DNA of 64,000 nt from Trichomonas vaginalis G3 (Eukaryota; Parabasalia; Trichomonadida; Trichomonadidae): contig NC_067208.1 of assembly GCF_026262505.1 (NCBI RefSeq), positions 4,411,962 to 4,475,961 of the forward strand. The letters run 5' to 3'. Numbering within the stretch: the first letter of the stretch is position 1; the number at the start of each line of letters is the position of its first letter. This document shows, piece by piece, positions 20,889 through 32,552 of the stretch. The position numbers were made by a program, and so were the translations under genes. Under the pieces are notes generated by a model, which was given only the letters and a program-made list of their open reading frames with translations, ran no database searches and was not told where the DNA came from.

Positions 20889-23800
20889 ATGAGGAAAGTG
20901 AATCGAGATAGTATCACCGTGAAGGGAGTATTTAATGCAAATGAACAAGGTGATGTTATGGATGCTTTTCTCACTCATGCTTGCAACGAGATTACAAACA
21001 TGGGGAAAAATCTTCTTCAAATGGCGATTAATTTTAAATCAATTACAGCAAAACGCGAACTAAGAAACTATACAGAACAATTTATCAAATTATTATCTGA
21101 ATTTCCGCCAAATAACACTGCTTTTTCGATGCTATTGCAAACATTTTCGTCACTTGCTATCACAGATGCGCCTAAAACAATCAAAACATTAGATAATTTC
21201 TTTCCTCAGATATTCGGCATCGACCAAAAGCACGAAAAGAATCAAAAGTCAATACTAAACTTTTATCCTCCACTTTCTCAAGAATTAGATTACGTGGGGT
21301 TGTTTGTAGGATACGTTAGTGAAGTAGCTTATACGTATTTACTTCAATCATTACTCGAAAATATCACGTTTATTGATGAGGATGCCGTTACACAAATTCT
21401 TTCTCGAATATTTAATATAGCAAATACGCCAGTTGTCACACAATTTCAACAATCAGTCATTTTGATATGTCTCGACAAATACAAAACCGTTATGAAACGT
21501 ATTACACAGCTAAGTTTTTCAATATTTGCGAACATTTTAACAAAAACATTTCCAACAAAGAAATCTACACCTCAATACACCACATTTTACATAACATCTC
21601 TTACAGGTATCTCATTTGCCGATCATAACTACCAAGAAATAAAATCTTGTTTTGATATCATTCCTAAATTGATGACAGCCAATATAAACAACGGTTCTGT
21701 TATTGATGCAATATGTCAATCACTTTGTTCCATCATAACTAACATGAAAAACGTCCAAACAGGTCAATTTCTTTCAAGATTAGAAAGAAGAGCCCAAAAA
21801 TGTCTTGCGGACAAAGTTGCCTGGGCAAGCACACTCAAATTAATCGGTGTAATCCATTATTTGAATCCTTTACCGTTAACTCCGAACTACACGAAATTTC
21901 TTGAAAGATTTGTTTTCAAAAGATTGGTAAAACCCCATAAAATCGATGCAGCACTCGATTACATCATTGCCACACTCAATCCCAATGAATGTGGATATAA
22001 CTGGTCCCCGCAAACATCAGATTACATCAAATTAATTTATCAAAAAGTTTTTTCTGTTTCTTTACGCGGCCACGAACTAAAAGCTGCGACAATCCTTGAA
22101 TCAATAGCTGCATTGGACTTGCCAACATTCATTAATGAACGTATCCCTGAGTTACTCATTAATTCTGACCAATATTCTGCTGTTGTAATGATTACTTTTC
22201 AAAGAATTTTGAATCCTTTGTCACTTTTTCAAGAATTTGCCAAAGTTATTCCAACTAATGCAGCAACAGGAATACACAGACATATACAATTGATTCATGA
22301 CATACTTCAAGAATACGTAACAAAAAGATTTGCTGATGTTTCGTTCGAACAATCGAATTTTATTTTGAATTTACAGAATATCAATGATATTTTGATGGAT
22401 ATTGACTTACCTAATAACTTGAACAAGACGAAAACAGAGCCCCTATCTAATCTAAGTCTCTACTATCTCTTGAATTGGAGAAAATATTCGCCAATTAATA
22501 ATTTATCTCAATCCCAAAAAAGTGACATTGATAATGCGACAAAAAAGTGTCAAATCATTATGGAGCAATGGATGAAAACATTTGATACACCGCATAATTC
22601 ATTTGGTGACTTAATGGAGACAGAGAATTCCCCTTTTCTTGAAGAAATTCCGTTTTCTGAATCGATAGAAATCAATATTTTGCCATTGATTCCAATTTTA
22701 CTTCATTACAAAACGAAGATAGAAAACATCATGCTTCCTATATTTACTTTGATGATTTCTAGTGATGCTTATATTGCTGCTTTAGCAAATGTCATTTACC
22801 AATTGATTTTCTTGACTTTTCCTGGTTCTTCCAATTATTTGATTTCAGAACTATGTTCTTTTATTCAGAGAATAACAAGTGTCAGTGTTTATCCTTTGCA
22901 TCAACTGATACAAACTTATTATATTTGTTTGGCAATGTGCAAAAACAAAATTGCTGATTTCGATGAGAAAAATTTGCTTGGATTAGGTTTGATTTCTTTT
23001 ACTTCTCTTTGTTCTCCATTCCCTGAAACACATCTAATTGGTTTCCAATTGATTGATCTCTACAAGATTTTGTATCATTTGATTTCCGATGAAAATTCAA
23101 ATGAAAAAATCTTTTCAGAATTTTTTGAAGAAAAATCTTCTCAAATTGAATCGAAAATGATCGTAACGATTATTTCTGAATATTCAACATGGTCTGAATC
23201 AACATGTCCTGTCCACAGGATGCCAACTATTTCATTGAAGTTGGCTGCGTTGAGTAGATATTCGTTACTCTGGAGATTCGCACTCAATAAAATAACAATT
23301 GAAATGATGAATTATCCATTAACTCATTTTCTCTTAATTTTGAGAAAATCTTTCCTCAAATTAGGAAAAGTATTGGATAATATCCAGAACCTGTCCAAAT
23401 TCGACATTGCATTGATCTCTAACATCTTCACTTTTCTTTTTGCAACTTCATCTCAACCTCCAGATAAAAGTGACATGAAATACAAAAAACTATGGAACAA
23501 ACAAGCAGAAGAAATCAATGTTTTAGTTGATACTTCCACTAAATCAACGACATATCTTGAAAAAGATGATTTAAAGATATTTTCTTTTGTCTTTACATCA
23601 TTAAACATTGTTGCTTTAGCGAAAGCAATAACTAGTTTCATGAATACTTTGCAAAGCAAGCAAATTAAACTGCAACACAAAGAATCTACTTTGTCTGTTT
23701 TCGCGACAATGCTGAGACATGTATCAATGCAGTCCAATTTCGATGATTACGCTGCTGAAATGCTAGCAACAAAACAAATTGATGAAATTTTGTCAATTTT

Positions 23801-26800
23801 TGACACTTCACTTCACATCTTTTTAAATATTGAAGGTGTTGAACATTACAGACAATTATTCCACAGTTTGGAACAATTCAGTCATTTCTTGGTGTTTAGA
23901 GGCCAATATTTCGGATTTTTGCATCAAAGTAAACTTGAAAAAAGTCATTGTCCTATTCCTCGATGTAGCCAAACAATGAATGTCAATGACAACGAGATCT
24001 CTCCGAGATTCAATATACAAGACTTGTTCAATCTTTTATTCAAGTGGTCTTTGATTGACATCGAGAAAAATTCTGATTTGGAAGCCGCAAAAATTTTGGA
24101 ATCAAATCCTCCGTCAGAAAACCAAATAAACGGTTTTTGTCATGCGGTTAGAGTTTGTCTATCGTTCATGACACCCATCAAGACTATATTTGATTCCAAC
24201 AAGTTTATTACCGACTCATTTTTGTCGAAATGTGCAATAATCGCGAAGAAAAAACCTGTTTTCCTCAAACATCTTTTATCAAAACAAATGTCACTTTTAT
24301 TGATTCCTTATACTGAAAAAGCACTTAAAAGTGATTTAGAAACAGGTACATTATTCTTCAATTCGATTACTGCGCAGTTTATACCAACAAATGTCCAAGA
24401 TTCGATGATTTATTCCCATAATACTTTCATTAAAAACATGTCAACAACAACTCCAGGAAAATTGACACAATTTGACATTGATTTTATCCAATTAATTTAC
24501 AAAGAGACAGGAACTCTTTTACTTCTTGATCTCTTGTATTTAATGCACAGCGATGTCACTGTTCGTCAAAACGCCATGAGGATGTTAGGACAAGTTTTTC
24601 CTGTCATTGGATTAATTCATTATAAAGGTGAATCAGAAAAAGTTTCACATTTTATGACAGTTGTTTCTAAAATGGTGAATACTGTTAGTACTGAAAACAA
24701 CACATTGAGAATAGAAAATGCTGTTGACATGAGTAAATGCTGTTCTGTTTGTTTCAACTTTGCAACAGAACAATTTCTTTCTCGAGCGTTCCAAAGTCTT
24801 CCAAATACTCCTTTGTCGAGAAGATCTTGTTCTAGAGAACAACTCTTGAGTATTATACAGCCTTGGATGACTGGTATTGTCTTTGATCTAAAGAACAAAA
24901 CAATACTTAAAGAGAGTAATCGATATTTCGTTTACTTTTCACCTTATTCTTTCGTTAATGACTTGATTTCTTGTAATTTACATGTTTCTCCTTACACAAG
25001 TTTGTTGCCTCTTTGGCAGAACTTGATTGAAGAAAGTCCAAGTCCTTCAAACAACGCGAAATTCTTGACAATCACTTTGATTGATATAGCAATTTCGCAC
25101 CAAGAAACAAGGAAGTTAATCATTTTCTTGTTGACTTATATTTATCGTCTCCAGCCACAAACGATAAATATTTTAGTCAATTTGTTGAATTACAGTTCTT
25201 GGTATTTTTACAACGTCCAACTCGGAAAATACGAAATTGTTTACGACATGAACAACTTCTTCGAGCAGAATGAGAAGCCAAAGAAATTAAAGAAACACAA
25301 GAAATCAAAAGATAGTGAAGATAATGAAAAGAAAAAGAAAAAACATAAAAAAGAAAAAGAAAATTTGGAAAAAATTTCTCAAAAAAGTGACACTTACGAC
25401 GAAAGTGTTAAATTTGCATTGCAAGCGTTGAAAGAACTAGCCAAAGAAGATATACTACCATTCATTGACGAGTTCAATGTCATTATTTCGTTCTGTTTGA
25501 CTCATATTCACATGAAAGATGCTTTTGATCTTTTATCACAATTAGCCAGCGGATTAAACGACAGTTTTTCAGCTGGTTCTCCAGAATGTCTCTGGAATCT
25601 ATGTGAATTGTTAACGAGAATCAATTCCGTGCAGTTCGACGTGTTGAGGTTCGTTCCTTCTGATGATGACACTCCTTTAAGAGCTCTTCAAAAAAGAGTT
25701 GTTTCAATTTCGGATTTATTGAATTTGTTCATCAAAATTTACAATTTCATTCCAACAAACAATGACGAGAATCTCCAGAATTTCTTCCTTTTGTGGGGTC
25801 TCTCTTGTGGTGATTTACAAACCGCTGCAACCGCTTTAAACCTCTATTCATCGGCTTATACGTTAAACGACGATTATTCCATCAAACAAATAATTGAAAG
25901 CATTTCTATCGTCGTAAATTGTTTAGTTTACAGCGATTTATCAGACGAACTTGTTGAACACTTCTCTGATTATATATGCGCTGTTTTCAGGTGTATTTCC
26001 GTGACAATTTCGAAGAATCAAAAAGATTTTTCGATACCAATTGAATTGTTTTTGTTACCTTTGGCTGTTTTGGGTTTGGAAGGCGTAACTTTCCAGAAAA
26101 TTGTTGATGATTCGCTGTCGTTAATCATTGTTCTAATCCAAAATGGTTTGTTCGATAAAAAGAACAAAAATAATTTCAATGATGAAGCGGTTTTGTCACT
26201 TTTCCAAGAATGTGATGTTGAATTTGATGATTTCAAGAATTTGACGAAGAAAATACTTGTTAAATCCAAGAATACACAGAAAATCATTGACTTTTTATGT
26301 CAAATTCCGAAATTACCCAAAGAATTACTTTCGAAAGATGATGATTATTCTTTGTATGTAATTGCTTTTTCTCCATTTATGTGTTGTTCCATTGAAGATC
26401 CTCTTTTGTTTGCGAAACTCTGTGATTATTCATTGTTCTTGGAAGCTGTTCAAAGTATCACGAAGTTGTTGAATCCTGATGATAATCTTTCTAAGATTTT
26501 ATTGTCATTTTGCAAAGGACAAATAACAAATCCTCAAAAATTCGCAACAAATTTGATCAAAAATCTTAATTGTGAAGATGTTTTGTTCTTGGATGCAGCG
26601 GAAATATTCGCGACAACAGTTAAATGGACACCGAATATCTCTATTAACTGTATTTACGATTTATGCGCAAGTATAATGACATTTAAACCAAATGCGAATA
26701 ATTTTTACGCTTTGTTGAGTTTCACTAATGAAGCGACAATCAACCAATTCTTGGGTGATTTCAGCAGGAAAGTCAACTTTTTGCAGGCAACAACAACATT

Positions 26801-27395
26801 CTCTGAACAGAACAAGATCCAGATTGTTCAATCAAATGATAATGAAAGAGAAAAGTTCAACATGAGTTGGATAAATTTGTTTAATTATTTGTATGAAAAA
26901 GAAAACGAAAATTTGCATCAAATTCTCAAAAACACTAAAGAATTGATTCAAATTCGTTTCGACCATATTGAGAAATATCCACCGATGTTTCCTATCGATA
27001 AAGGACTTAAAATCAATGACGTTGTTGAAGAATTATCTCTGATGTGCAAACAGTTACAAGTAAATCCACAAACAAACTGGGCTGTTTCCATTTACTTGAG
27101 TCAGGATTTCACTGATGATAAATGCGACATTGACGAAAATCCTCCACTTGATTATTCTATTAATTACGAAGAAATGCTCGAGAGCATCATTGAGAAAATA
27201 AATCCTGATATTGAAGAAGAAAATTTGAAAAAAGTTGATGAAGAAAAAGAAGAAATTAAAGCAAAAACATCGGATTTGCCGAAGAACATCGTTACTACAT
27301 GTGAAAATGAGATCTTTGTGATGCAAAGTAATGCATTCCTCCCACTGCAATCGAAACTAGATGAAATAGTTTCAAAAATTTTACAAAAAAACTAA
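20889..27395 (+). CDS. Furry/Tao3/Mor2-like cell-morphogenesis scaffold
   Basis: A single 2168-aa frame, almost wholly helical HEAT/armadillo-like solenoid. Furry-family proteins are very large scaffolds that bind and activate NDR/LATS kinases with Mob and control polarity and cytoskeleton. Segments that resemble the family are the N-terminal block around residues 120-160, a FLERFVFKRLVKPHK segment near 340, LLYLMHSDVTVRQNAMRMLG near 1220, and the central QPWMTGIVFDL block near 1320 with the conserved helices after it. Residues about 1455-1500 are a Lys-rich acidic/basic insert (KKHKKSK, KKKKKHKKEKE), possibly a nuclear or RNA-binding patch. The length is below animal Furry (about 3000) and close to yeast Tao3. 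Six GTCACTTTT/AAAAGTGAC 9-mers lie in the coding sequence. The family call is by eye. Confidence 0.65.
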   Translation: MRKVNRDSITVKGVFNANEQGDVMDAFLTHACNEITNMGKNLLQMAINFKSITAKRELRNYTEQFIKLLSEFPPNNTAFSMLLQTFSSLAITDAPKTIKTLDNFFPQIFGIDQKHEKNQKSILNFYPPLSQELDYVGLFVGYVSEVAYTYLLQSLLENITFIDEDAVTQILSRIFNIANTPVVTQFQQSVILICLDKYKTVMKRITQLSFSIFANILTKTFPTKKSTPQYTTFYITSLTGISFADHNYQEIKSCFDIIPKLMTANINNGSVIDAICQSLCSIITNMKNVQTGQFLSRLERRAQKCLADKVAWASTLKLIGVIHYLNPLPLTPNYTKFLERFVFKRLVKPHKIDAALDYIIATLNPNECGYNWSPQTSDYIKLIYQKVFSVSLRGHELKAATILESIAALDLPTFINERIPELLINSDQYSAVVMITFQRILNPLSLFQEFAKVIPTNAATGIHRHIQLIHDILQEYVTKRFADVSFEQSNFILNLQNINDILMDIDLPNNLNKTKTEPLSNLSLYYLLNWRKYSPINNLSQSQKSDIDNATKKCQIIMEQWMKTFDTPHNSFGDLMETENSPFLEEIPFSESIEINILPLIPILLHYKTKIENIMLPIFTLMISSDAYIAALANVIYQLIFLTFPGSSNYLISELCSFIQRITSVSVYPLHQLIQTYYICLAMCKNKIADFDEKNLLGLGLISFTSLCSPFPETHLIGFQLIDLYKILYHLISDENSNEKIFSEFFEEKSSQIESKMIVTIISEYSTWSESTCPVHRMPTISLKLAALSRYSLLWRFALNKITIEMMNYPLTHFLLILRKSFLKLGKVLDNIQNLSKFDIALISNIFTFLFATSSQPPDKSDMKYKKLWNKQAEEINVLVDTSTKSTTYLEKDDLKIFSFVFTSLNIVALAKAITSFMNTLQSKQIKLQHKESTLSVFATMLRHVSMQSNFDDYAAEMLATKQIDEILSIFDTSLHIFLNIEGVEHYRQLFHSLEQFSHFLVFRGQYFGFLHQSKLEKSHCPIPRCSQTMNVNDNEISPRFNIQDLFNLLFKWSLIDIEKNSDLEAAKILESNPPSENQINGFCHAVRVCLSFMTPIKTIFDSNKFITDSFLSKCAIIAKKKPVFLKHLLSKQMSLLLIPYTEKALKSDLETGTLFFNSITAQFIPTNVQDSMIYSHNTFIKNMSTTTPGKLTQFDIDFIQLIYKETGTLLLLDLLYLMHSDVTVRQNAMRMLGQVFPVIGLIHYKGESEKVSHFMTVVSKMVNTVSTENNTLRIENAVDMSKCCSVCFNFATEQFLSRAFQSLPNTPLSRRSCSREQLLSIIQPWMTGIVFDLKNKTILKESNRYFVYFSPYSFVNDLISCNLHVSPYTSLLPLWQNLIEESPSPSNNAKFLTITLIDIAISHQETRKLIIFLLTYIYRLQPQTINILVNLLNYSSWYFYNVQLGKYEIVYDMNNFFEQNEKPKKLKKHKKSKDSEDNEKKKKKHKKEKENLEKISQKSDTYDESVKFALQALKELAKEDILPFIDEFNVIISFCLTHIHMKDAFDLLSQLASGLNDSFSAGSPECLWNLCELLTRINSVQFDVLRFVPSDDDTPLRALQKRVVSISDLLNLFIKIYNFIPTNNDENLQNFFLLWGLSCGDLQTAATALNLYSSAYTLNDDYSIKQIIESISIVVNCLVYSDLSDELVEHFSDYICAVFRCISVTISKNQKDFSIPIELFLLPLAVLGLEGVTFQKIVDDSLSLIIVLIQNGLFDKKNKNNFNDEAVLSLFQECDVEFDDFKNLTKKILVKSKNTQKIIDFLCQIPKLPKELLSKDDDYSLYVIAFSPFMCCSIEDPLLFAKLCDYSLFLEAVQSITKLLNPDDNLSKILLSFCKGQITNPQKFATNLIKNLNCEDVLFLDAAEIFATTVKWTPNISINCIYDLCASIMTFKPNANNFYALLSFTNEATINQFLGDFSRKVNFLQATTTFSEQNKIQIVQSNDNEREKFNMSWINLFNYLYEKENENLHQILKNTKELIQIRFDHIEKYPPMFPIDKGLKINDVVEELSLMCKQLQVNPQTNWAVSIYLSQDFTDDKCDIDENPPLDYSINYEEMLESIIEKINPDIEEENLKKVDEEKEEIKAKTSDLPKNIVTTCENEIFVMQSNAFLPLQSKLDEIVSKILQKN

Positions 27396-29025
27396 TATAA
27401 TTTTTTGTTGTTTATTAAAAAAATATTAATATTTCTGTCAATTGCTAATTTTTCACGCATTAAGCTTATTTGGATAGCCATTAGAGTATCTTAAACTACC
27501 TTGTTCTAATGGGCAATATAAATACTGTGAAAATTTCGAAGATAATTAAGAGTGAATTTCTTTCAAATTCGAAACATCCAATCAAGATAAACATCTATTA
27601 CTTCATAAATCCCCTGAATTATACAAAGTTCTAGCTAATGATCATATAGCGTATGAACTTTTGATTCTTCTGAAGCCGGTGACTGTCCTTTGGATCCAAA
27701 ATCAAATTGAGTTATTATCAATAGATAATAAATATTAGGTATGTTTTCATTTTGAGCATACACTTAATAAAATATGTATATTTTGAAATCATTCAAATAT
27801 GTAAATTTTGAAATTCAGAATTTTTGAAATATGGAAGCAGTATTCATCAAAGCCAGTAAACATATTGAAATGAATTACATCTGTCATATTATAAGAGAAT
27901 ATCTATTGGGTTTGATTAAAAACGCGATCAAAAATCAATTAAATTGTGTATTTTTATAGAATGAACCTAATTTTACTCTTTTGCTATTGAGGAATTATCA
28001 ATTTTCTCATATCTGAATAATTTTGAAAAAAACGAAATGTAATCAAATCTTTGATAGTCATTTTGATAAAAACTCTCCAATTTCTGGAAGGATTCAATGT
28101 ATATGAAGAAAGAAGCAGTCAATCAAATAATTATTTGTCATTCAGAAAACTATAATTATAGTCATTTTTGTCAAATTTTTTAACTCAAATTTTGATTAAC
28201 TCATAATTGGCCGAACTAATGTGGTACAAATCTAGTGATGAGTGTAAATTACGGGAATATATTTTTGATAAGTGTTTTGAAAAATTTAATCCAAAGAGGA
28301 GATGAAATAATGTATGAATTAACACTATTCAAATTTAGAGTGAATCTTTAAATTGGATGATTATTTATTGAATATTTTTTGAATGCAAAAAATCAAAGCC
28401 TTTAATTATCAAAAATTCTAAGATAATGATTTAAAATAGACATAATTAAGCTGAATAAATACATATTGCGTCATTAGCCAACTAAAAATATTATAATTGA
28501 GAAGATTACATTTTATTAAACATAATTGAATATAAAAACTGGAGCAGAAAAATATAGTCAAAATGGTTTATTTCATATGCATATATAATATCACATTTCA
28601 AATGATGAGTTGTGTATTTCCGATTTGAATAACGCACACAAAAATTGAAACAAATATTGATTTTTAAATACTAGCGAAAAATTAATCGGCATGATGTTAA
28701 TAATATTGCATGTTAATGCCAAAAGCGTAAGATCTATTTTTCCCACAATCTTTTTTCTCTTAATTTTTGATTAATTGCTATGCAAATCTATAGTATAATT
28801 AAATTATTGTTAAGCAAAAAATGGGTATTCAATTTCGTCAAGATCAAAAAAAACGCTAGCTAAAAAAATCGAATAATATTTTATATACTATCAACAATAC
28901 ACTGATTTTTCATAAATTAAAGATTTTCGCGACCATTTATTACTGCACATTTTTGAATTGATTTGAAAAATCGTTCTCAAATTGTGAGAGATTTTATAAC
29001 CGTAGATATTCAAAATTAACTTTAA
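27396..29025. other. 1.63-kb AT-rich intergenic region
   Basis: No gene, RNA or clear repeat seen on either strand. Only short, low-complexity reading frames are present. Confidence 0.55.
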
Positions 29026-29733
29026 ATGGCAGAGCTCTGTACTCCTAACATCGGCGGTAAGCGCTTTATGTCCTTAACTGCTGGTTTCCCCATCCCTAAG
29101 CATAAGTCTGGGGCTCTTCAGCAAATTCTTGGTATGCAATTTTACTTCCCAGATGAAATAGCTCGTGATGATTTCTACTCATTCCCTAAGCCAAAAGAAG
29201 AAAATGAAAATCTTAATCTTGTTAGCCGTTCTTTTAATGCATCAGTCACGGCACCTAAATTGACCGAAAGTAGTTCGGATATGATCATTGAACCTCATAA
29301 TATTGGTTTAATTCCGGCTTCTGAATGGTCTCCAAGGCCTGTGTCTCTTGAAGAAATTAAATCGTCATATTTCACTAGGAGAAATGGAACTTCGCGCTCA
29401 TTTGACGTTAAGTTATATAATGCCCTTTGTATCACCAAAAGTAATCCCGCAGCGTATAAGTTCATTGGCGTTGCTTGGATTGATGAAACCCACTTTAAGA
29501 TTGATGAGAAGAAATTCTCTCAATTTTTAGGCACTAAGTCTGATTATATGACCTTGTTTGATCAGCAAGGTCCAATCAGCAAGTACGGTTTTGAACAGAT
29601 ATTCAAAGGAGCAAACCCCGCTTTCACAAGGAATTCTTTATGTGATGATGTTGATGACTGCAAAGTTTGTATATTTAGTGATCCTATGCATCGATTTTCA
29701 AGAGACAAGCCATTTACTCATGTTGATATATAA
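29026..29733 (+). CDS. IBD-type (initiator-binding) transcription factor
   Basis: A 235-aa protein. The segment at about residues 115-210 (FDVKLYNALCITKSNP, FIGVAWIDETHFKI, FSQFLGTK, then LFDQQGPISKYGFEQIF) matches my memory of the winged-helix initiator-binding domain of trichomonad IBP39 and its relatives, which bind the TCA initiator at transcription starts. The N-terminal 110 residues are poorly structured and the C terminus has a short Cys-containing tail (CDDVDDCKVC). No membrane segment. The IBD family is known, as far as I recall, only from parabasalids, so this gene supports the taxonomic call. The ATG at 29026 is the first in frame. Confidence 0.6.
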   Translation: MAELCTPNIGGKRFMSLTAGFPIPKHKSGALQQILGMQFYFPDEIARDDFYSFPKPKEENENLNLVSRSFNASVTAPKLTESSSDMIIEPHNIGLIPASEWSPRPVSLEEIKSSYFTRRNGTSRSFDVKLYNALCITKSNPAAYKFIGVAWIDETHFKIDEKKFSQFLGTKSDYMTLFDQQGPISKYGFEQIFKGANPAFTRNSLCDDVDDCKVCIFSDPMHRFSRDKPFTHVDI

Positions 29734-30070
29734 GTTGTTGCGTTATTATATTTAATAAACTTGTTTTTTCCATGCCGTATTACATATCTGCCTATTTTTA
29801 AAATTCGAATAAAATAATTGTGAGGGACTGTAGATGTGCAATCTCATGGTTGACAATATGATACAGGCTTTGAAATTCTGCAAAATCGTACTCATACCAT
29901 GAATATGTATCATCTGTTGAGATCGCAACTGAAATTAACAATCACTCACCAAAAATTATTTTGTGATTGTTAGTTTATTGAGTATTAGTAAATATTATGT
30001 ATGGCTTAATATAGATATATTTGATTTTTAAAAAATTAATCATTAATAATTCATTTTTAAACTTGGAAAA
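29734..30070. other. Intergenic region, no gene seen
   Basis: AT-rich spacer of 337 bp before the armadillo-like gene. Nothing recognised. Confidence 0.5.
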
Positions 30071-31234
30071 ATGAAATCGATTGATGCACATCACGTTGAT
30101 CTTTTAAAATTGAATGTTGATAAGAAAATAGACGATGATAATGCATGTGATATGTCTCAATTATTAGATGGCGCTCTCAATTCCTTATTCCAAGCTCCAA
30201 ATTCAGATAAGAAGCAATATATTCAAGTTCTATGTGAAAACAGATCATCTATAAAGAATTTTCCAGACATTTTTAATTATCCATCTGTTTTTCGACAACT
30301 ATTCCAATTATCAAATATTCCTGACATAAAAGAAGATGTATTTTCATTGCTTAAGGAATTTGTTTCAAGCTGTAGATGGTGTTCACATGCATTATTCATG
30401 TCACATATCGCTGAAAATTCTATCAAAGACGATCCTGATATATTATCTGTTGAATTCGCTCTTAGATGTGCCATATTCTCTGATGAGATCAAAGATGAAT
30501 TAGTTAAACTGGATTTTCTCTCAATTTGTTTGAAATTTAAAGAAAACCTCAATATTTTGCAACTAATTTTAGAAGTGAATTGCACCGAAGACATTATTAG
30601 TTCAATAGATATCGAAGCAATAGTTAAAGAGATTCCAAATACTGCTTCTTTTAATATAATTTCCAAAATCACAGAGAATTCATCTCAATTTTGTCAGGAT
30701 ATATTCCCAATACTTGACGAGTTTATGAATAGTATTACCCCTGAATATTTAACATCAGATTTCATGTCTCCATTTTTAATTTCAATCTACAATGTATTAA
30801 CAGATTTGGGCTTTAATAGCTTTGATACTGGATTTCATTCAAAGCTTAAAAGATTATGTGTTGATATTGCCGAGAATGGCCTTTTTGAAAGTCGAATTGA
30901 AGCAATAAATTTATTAATAAATATTCTTCAAAGATGTAGGTTAGAAATTGTAATAGCATGCTTGGATGCAGATGTTATCGATGTAATTGGGCAGATGTTG
31001 CTTGCAAATATTGATCAAGATTTTATAGTCCGTATTTTGATCACTTTTCAGTTACTTCTCACTCGATTTTTGGAGTATGGAAACTATGAGTCCTTAGATA
31101 TGTTAGCTAGTTTACTGGACAACGATTTTTGTGATGTATTGGAAGAACTCTCTGAAAGCAGAAGTAGTTTGGTTGCTAATAATGCTGAAAGTTTATATGA
31201 TATGCTTCATGATAAGTTATTTAGAAATGATTAG
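30071..31234 (+). CDS. Armadillo-like helical-repeat protein, function unknown
   Basis: A 387-aa acidic, Leu/Ile/Asp-rich protein built of short paired helices, with no signal peptide or membrane segment. Repeating elements such as LLKEFVSS, ILQLILEV and LLINILQR are typical of armadillo/HEAT-like folds. It resembles in composition and layout the proteins at 38232-39773 and 47907-49412, so the three may belong to one trichomonad family. No catalytic motif was seen. Its stop lies 74 bp from the end of the convergent histone H4 gene. Confidence 0.7.
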   Translation: MKSIDAHHVDLLKLNVDKKIDDDNACDMSQLLDGALNSLFQAPNSDKKQYIQVLCENRSSIKNFPDIFNYPSVFRQLFQLSNIPDIKEDVFSLLKEFVSSCRWCSHALFMSHIAENSIKDDPDILSVEFALRCAIFSDEIKDELVKLDFLSICLKFKENLNILQLILEVNCTEDIISSIDIEAIVKEIPNTASFNIISKITENSSQFCQDIFPILDEFMNSITPEYLTSDFMSPFLISIYNVLTDLGFNSFDTGFHSKLKRLCVDIAENGLFESRIEAINLLINILQRCRLEIVIACLDADVIDVIGQMLLANIDQDFIVRILITFQLLLTRFLEYGNYESLDMLASLLDNDFCDVLEELSESRSSLVANNAESLYDMLHDKLFRND

Positions 31235-31308
31235 ATATTCTTATTTTGTTTGTTTTATAGATTAGTAATAAATAAAAATAGATAAAATTAAACAAAAGAA
31301 ATAATAGT

Positions 31309-31747
<439 letters not shown>

Positions 31748-32164
31748 ATGGCTCGTACAAAGCAGACAGCTAGAAAGTCAACAGGTGGCAAGACCCCACG
31801 TAAGTCCCTCGGTGCCAAGGCCGCTCGCAAGTCAACACCAACAATCGACTCCCAGGGCGCAAAGAAGCAACACCGTTTCCGCCCAGGTACAGTCGCTCTT
31901 CGTGAAATCCGTAAGTACCAGAAGTCCACAGATCTTCTTATCCGTAAGCTCCCATTCCAGCGTCTCGTCAGAGAAATTGCTTCTGGCTTCCGTGGTGATC
32001 TTCGTTTCCAGTCTTCAGCTATTGCTGCCCTTCAGGAAGCATCAGAAGCTTACCTTGTCGGTCTCTTCGAAGATACAAACCTTTGCGCCATCCATGCTAA
32101 CAGAGTTACAATCATGGAGCGTGATGTTCAACTTGCTCAGCGCATCAGAGGTGAACGTAACTAA
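31748..32164 (+). CDS. Histone H3 (divergent tail)
   Basis: A 138-aa H3. The tail keeps [14 protein letters not shown] (Lys 4, 9, 14), the AARKS around Lys 27 and a KK near position 36. However, the linker between Lys 27 and the fold ([19 protein letters not shown]) is longer and different in sequence from canonical H3, explaining the extra residues. The fold is conserved: [31 protein letters not shown], then [23 protein letters not shown]. Lys 122 of canonical H3 is replaced in [16 protein letters not shown]. It could be the main H3 or a variant; pairing with H4 argues for a replication-type gene. Confidence 0.97.
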   Translation: MARTKQTARKSTGGKTPRKSLGAKAARKSTPTIDSQGAKKQHRFRPGTVALREIRKYQKSTDLLIRKLPFQRLVREIASGFRGDLRFQSSAIAALQEASEAYLVGLFEDTNLCAIHANRVTIMERDVQLAQRIRGERN

Positions 32165-32552
32165 GTTTAAATTTTATTTGTTTGTTCACTTTACTTATTC
32201 ATATATAAATCTCAAAGGTCTTATTTACATAATATTTATGCGTTTTTATTTTTGAAAAAGGAAATTCAATTTATTATGTAACTATGAGCAGTTTAATGAT
32301 CATTATAGCTTTATAATGGATATATTCATTTCCTTTGGAAAGGATACGTAAAGATCGATCCAAAAGAAGCTTAATATATTGCAAAATCATTGCAATATCA
32401 AAAAATTGTAACAAAATTTGTAAATGGAGATTCTTTGAAATGCAGATTAAAATACTTTTTTCTATATTTTATATTTTAGAGTGAATTCATAACAAATGAA
32501 ATTATAAATAAAGTTTCAATTATATGGTAAACAATTGTATATAAGCGTCTTA
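32165..32552. other. Intergenic region downstream of H3
   Basis: AT-rich, no gene seen. No obvious histone 3' stem-loop was found after the H3 stop. Confidence 0.5.

Noticed and set aside
30277-30672. A 131-codon minus-strand frame opposite the armadillo-like gene
   Set aside because: It is the antisense shadow of a strongly supported coding frame.
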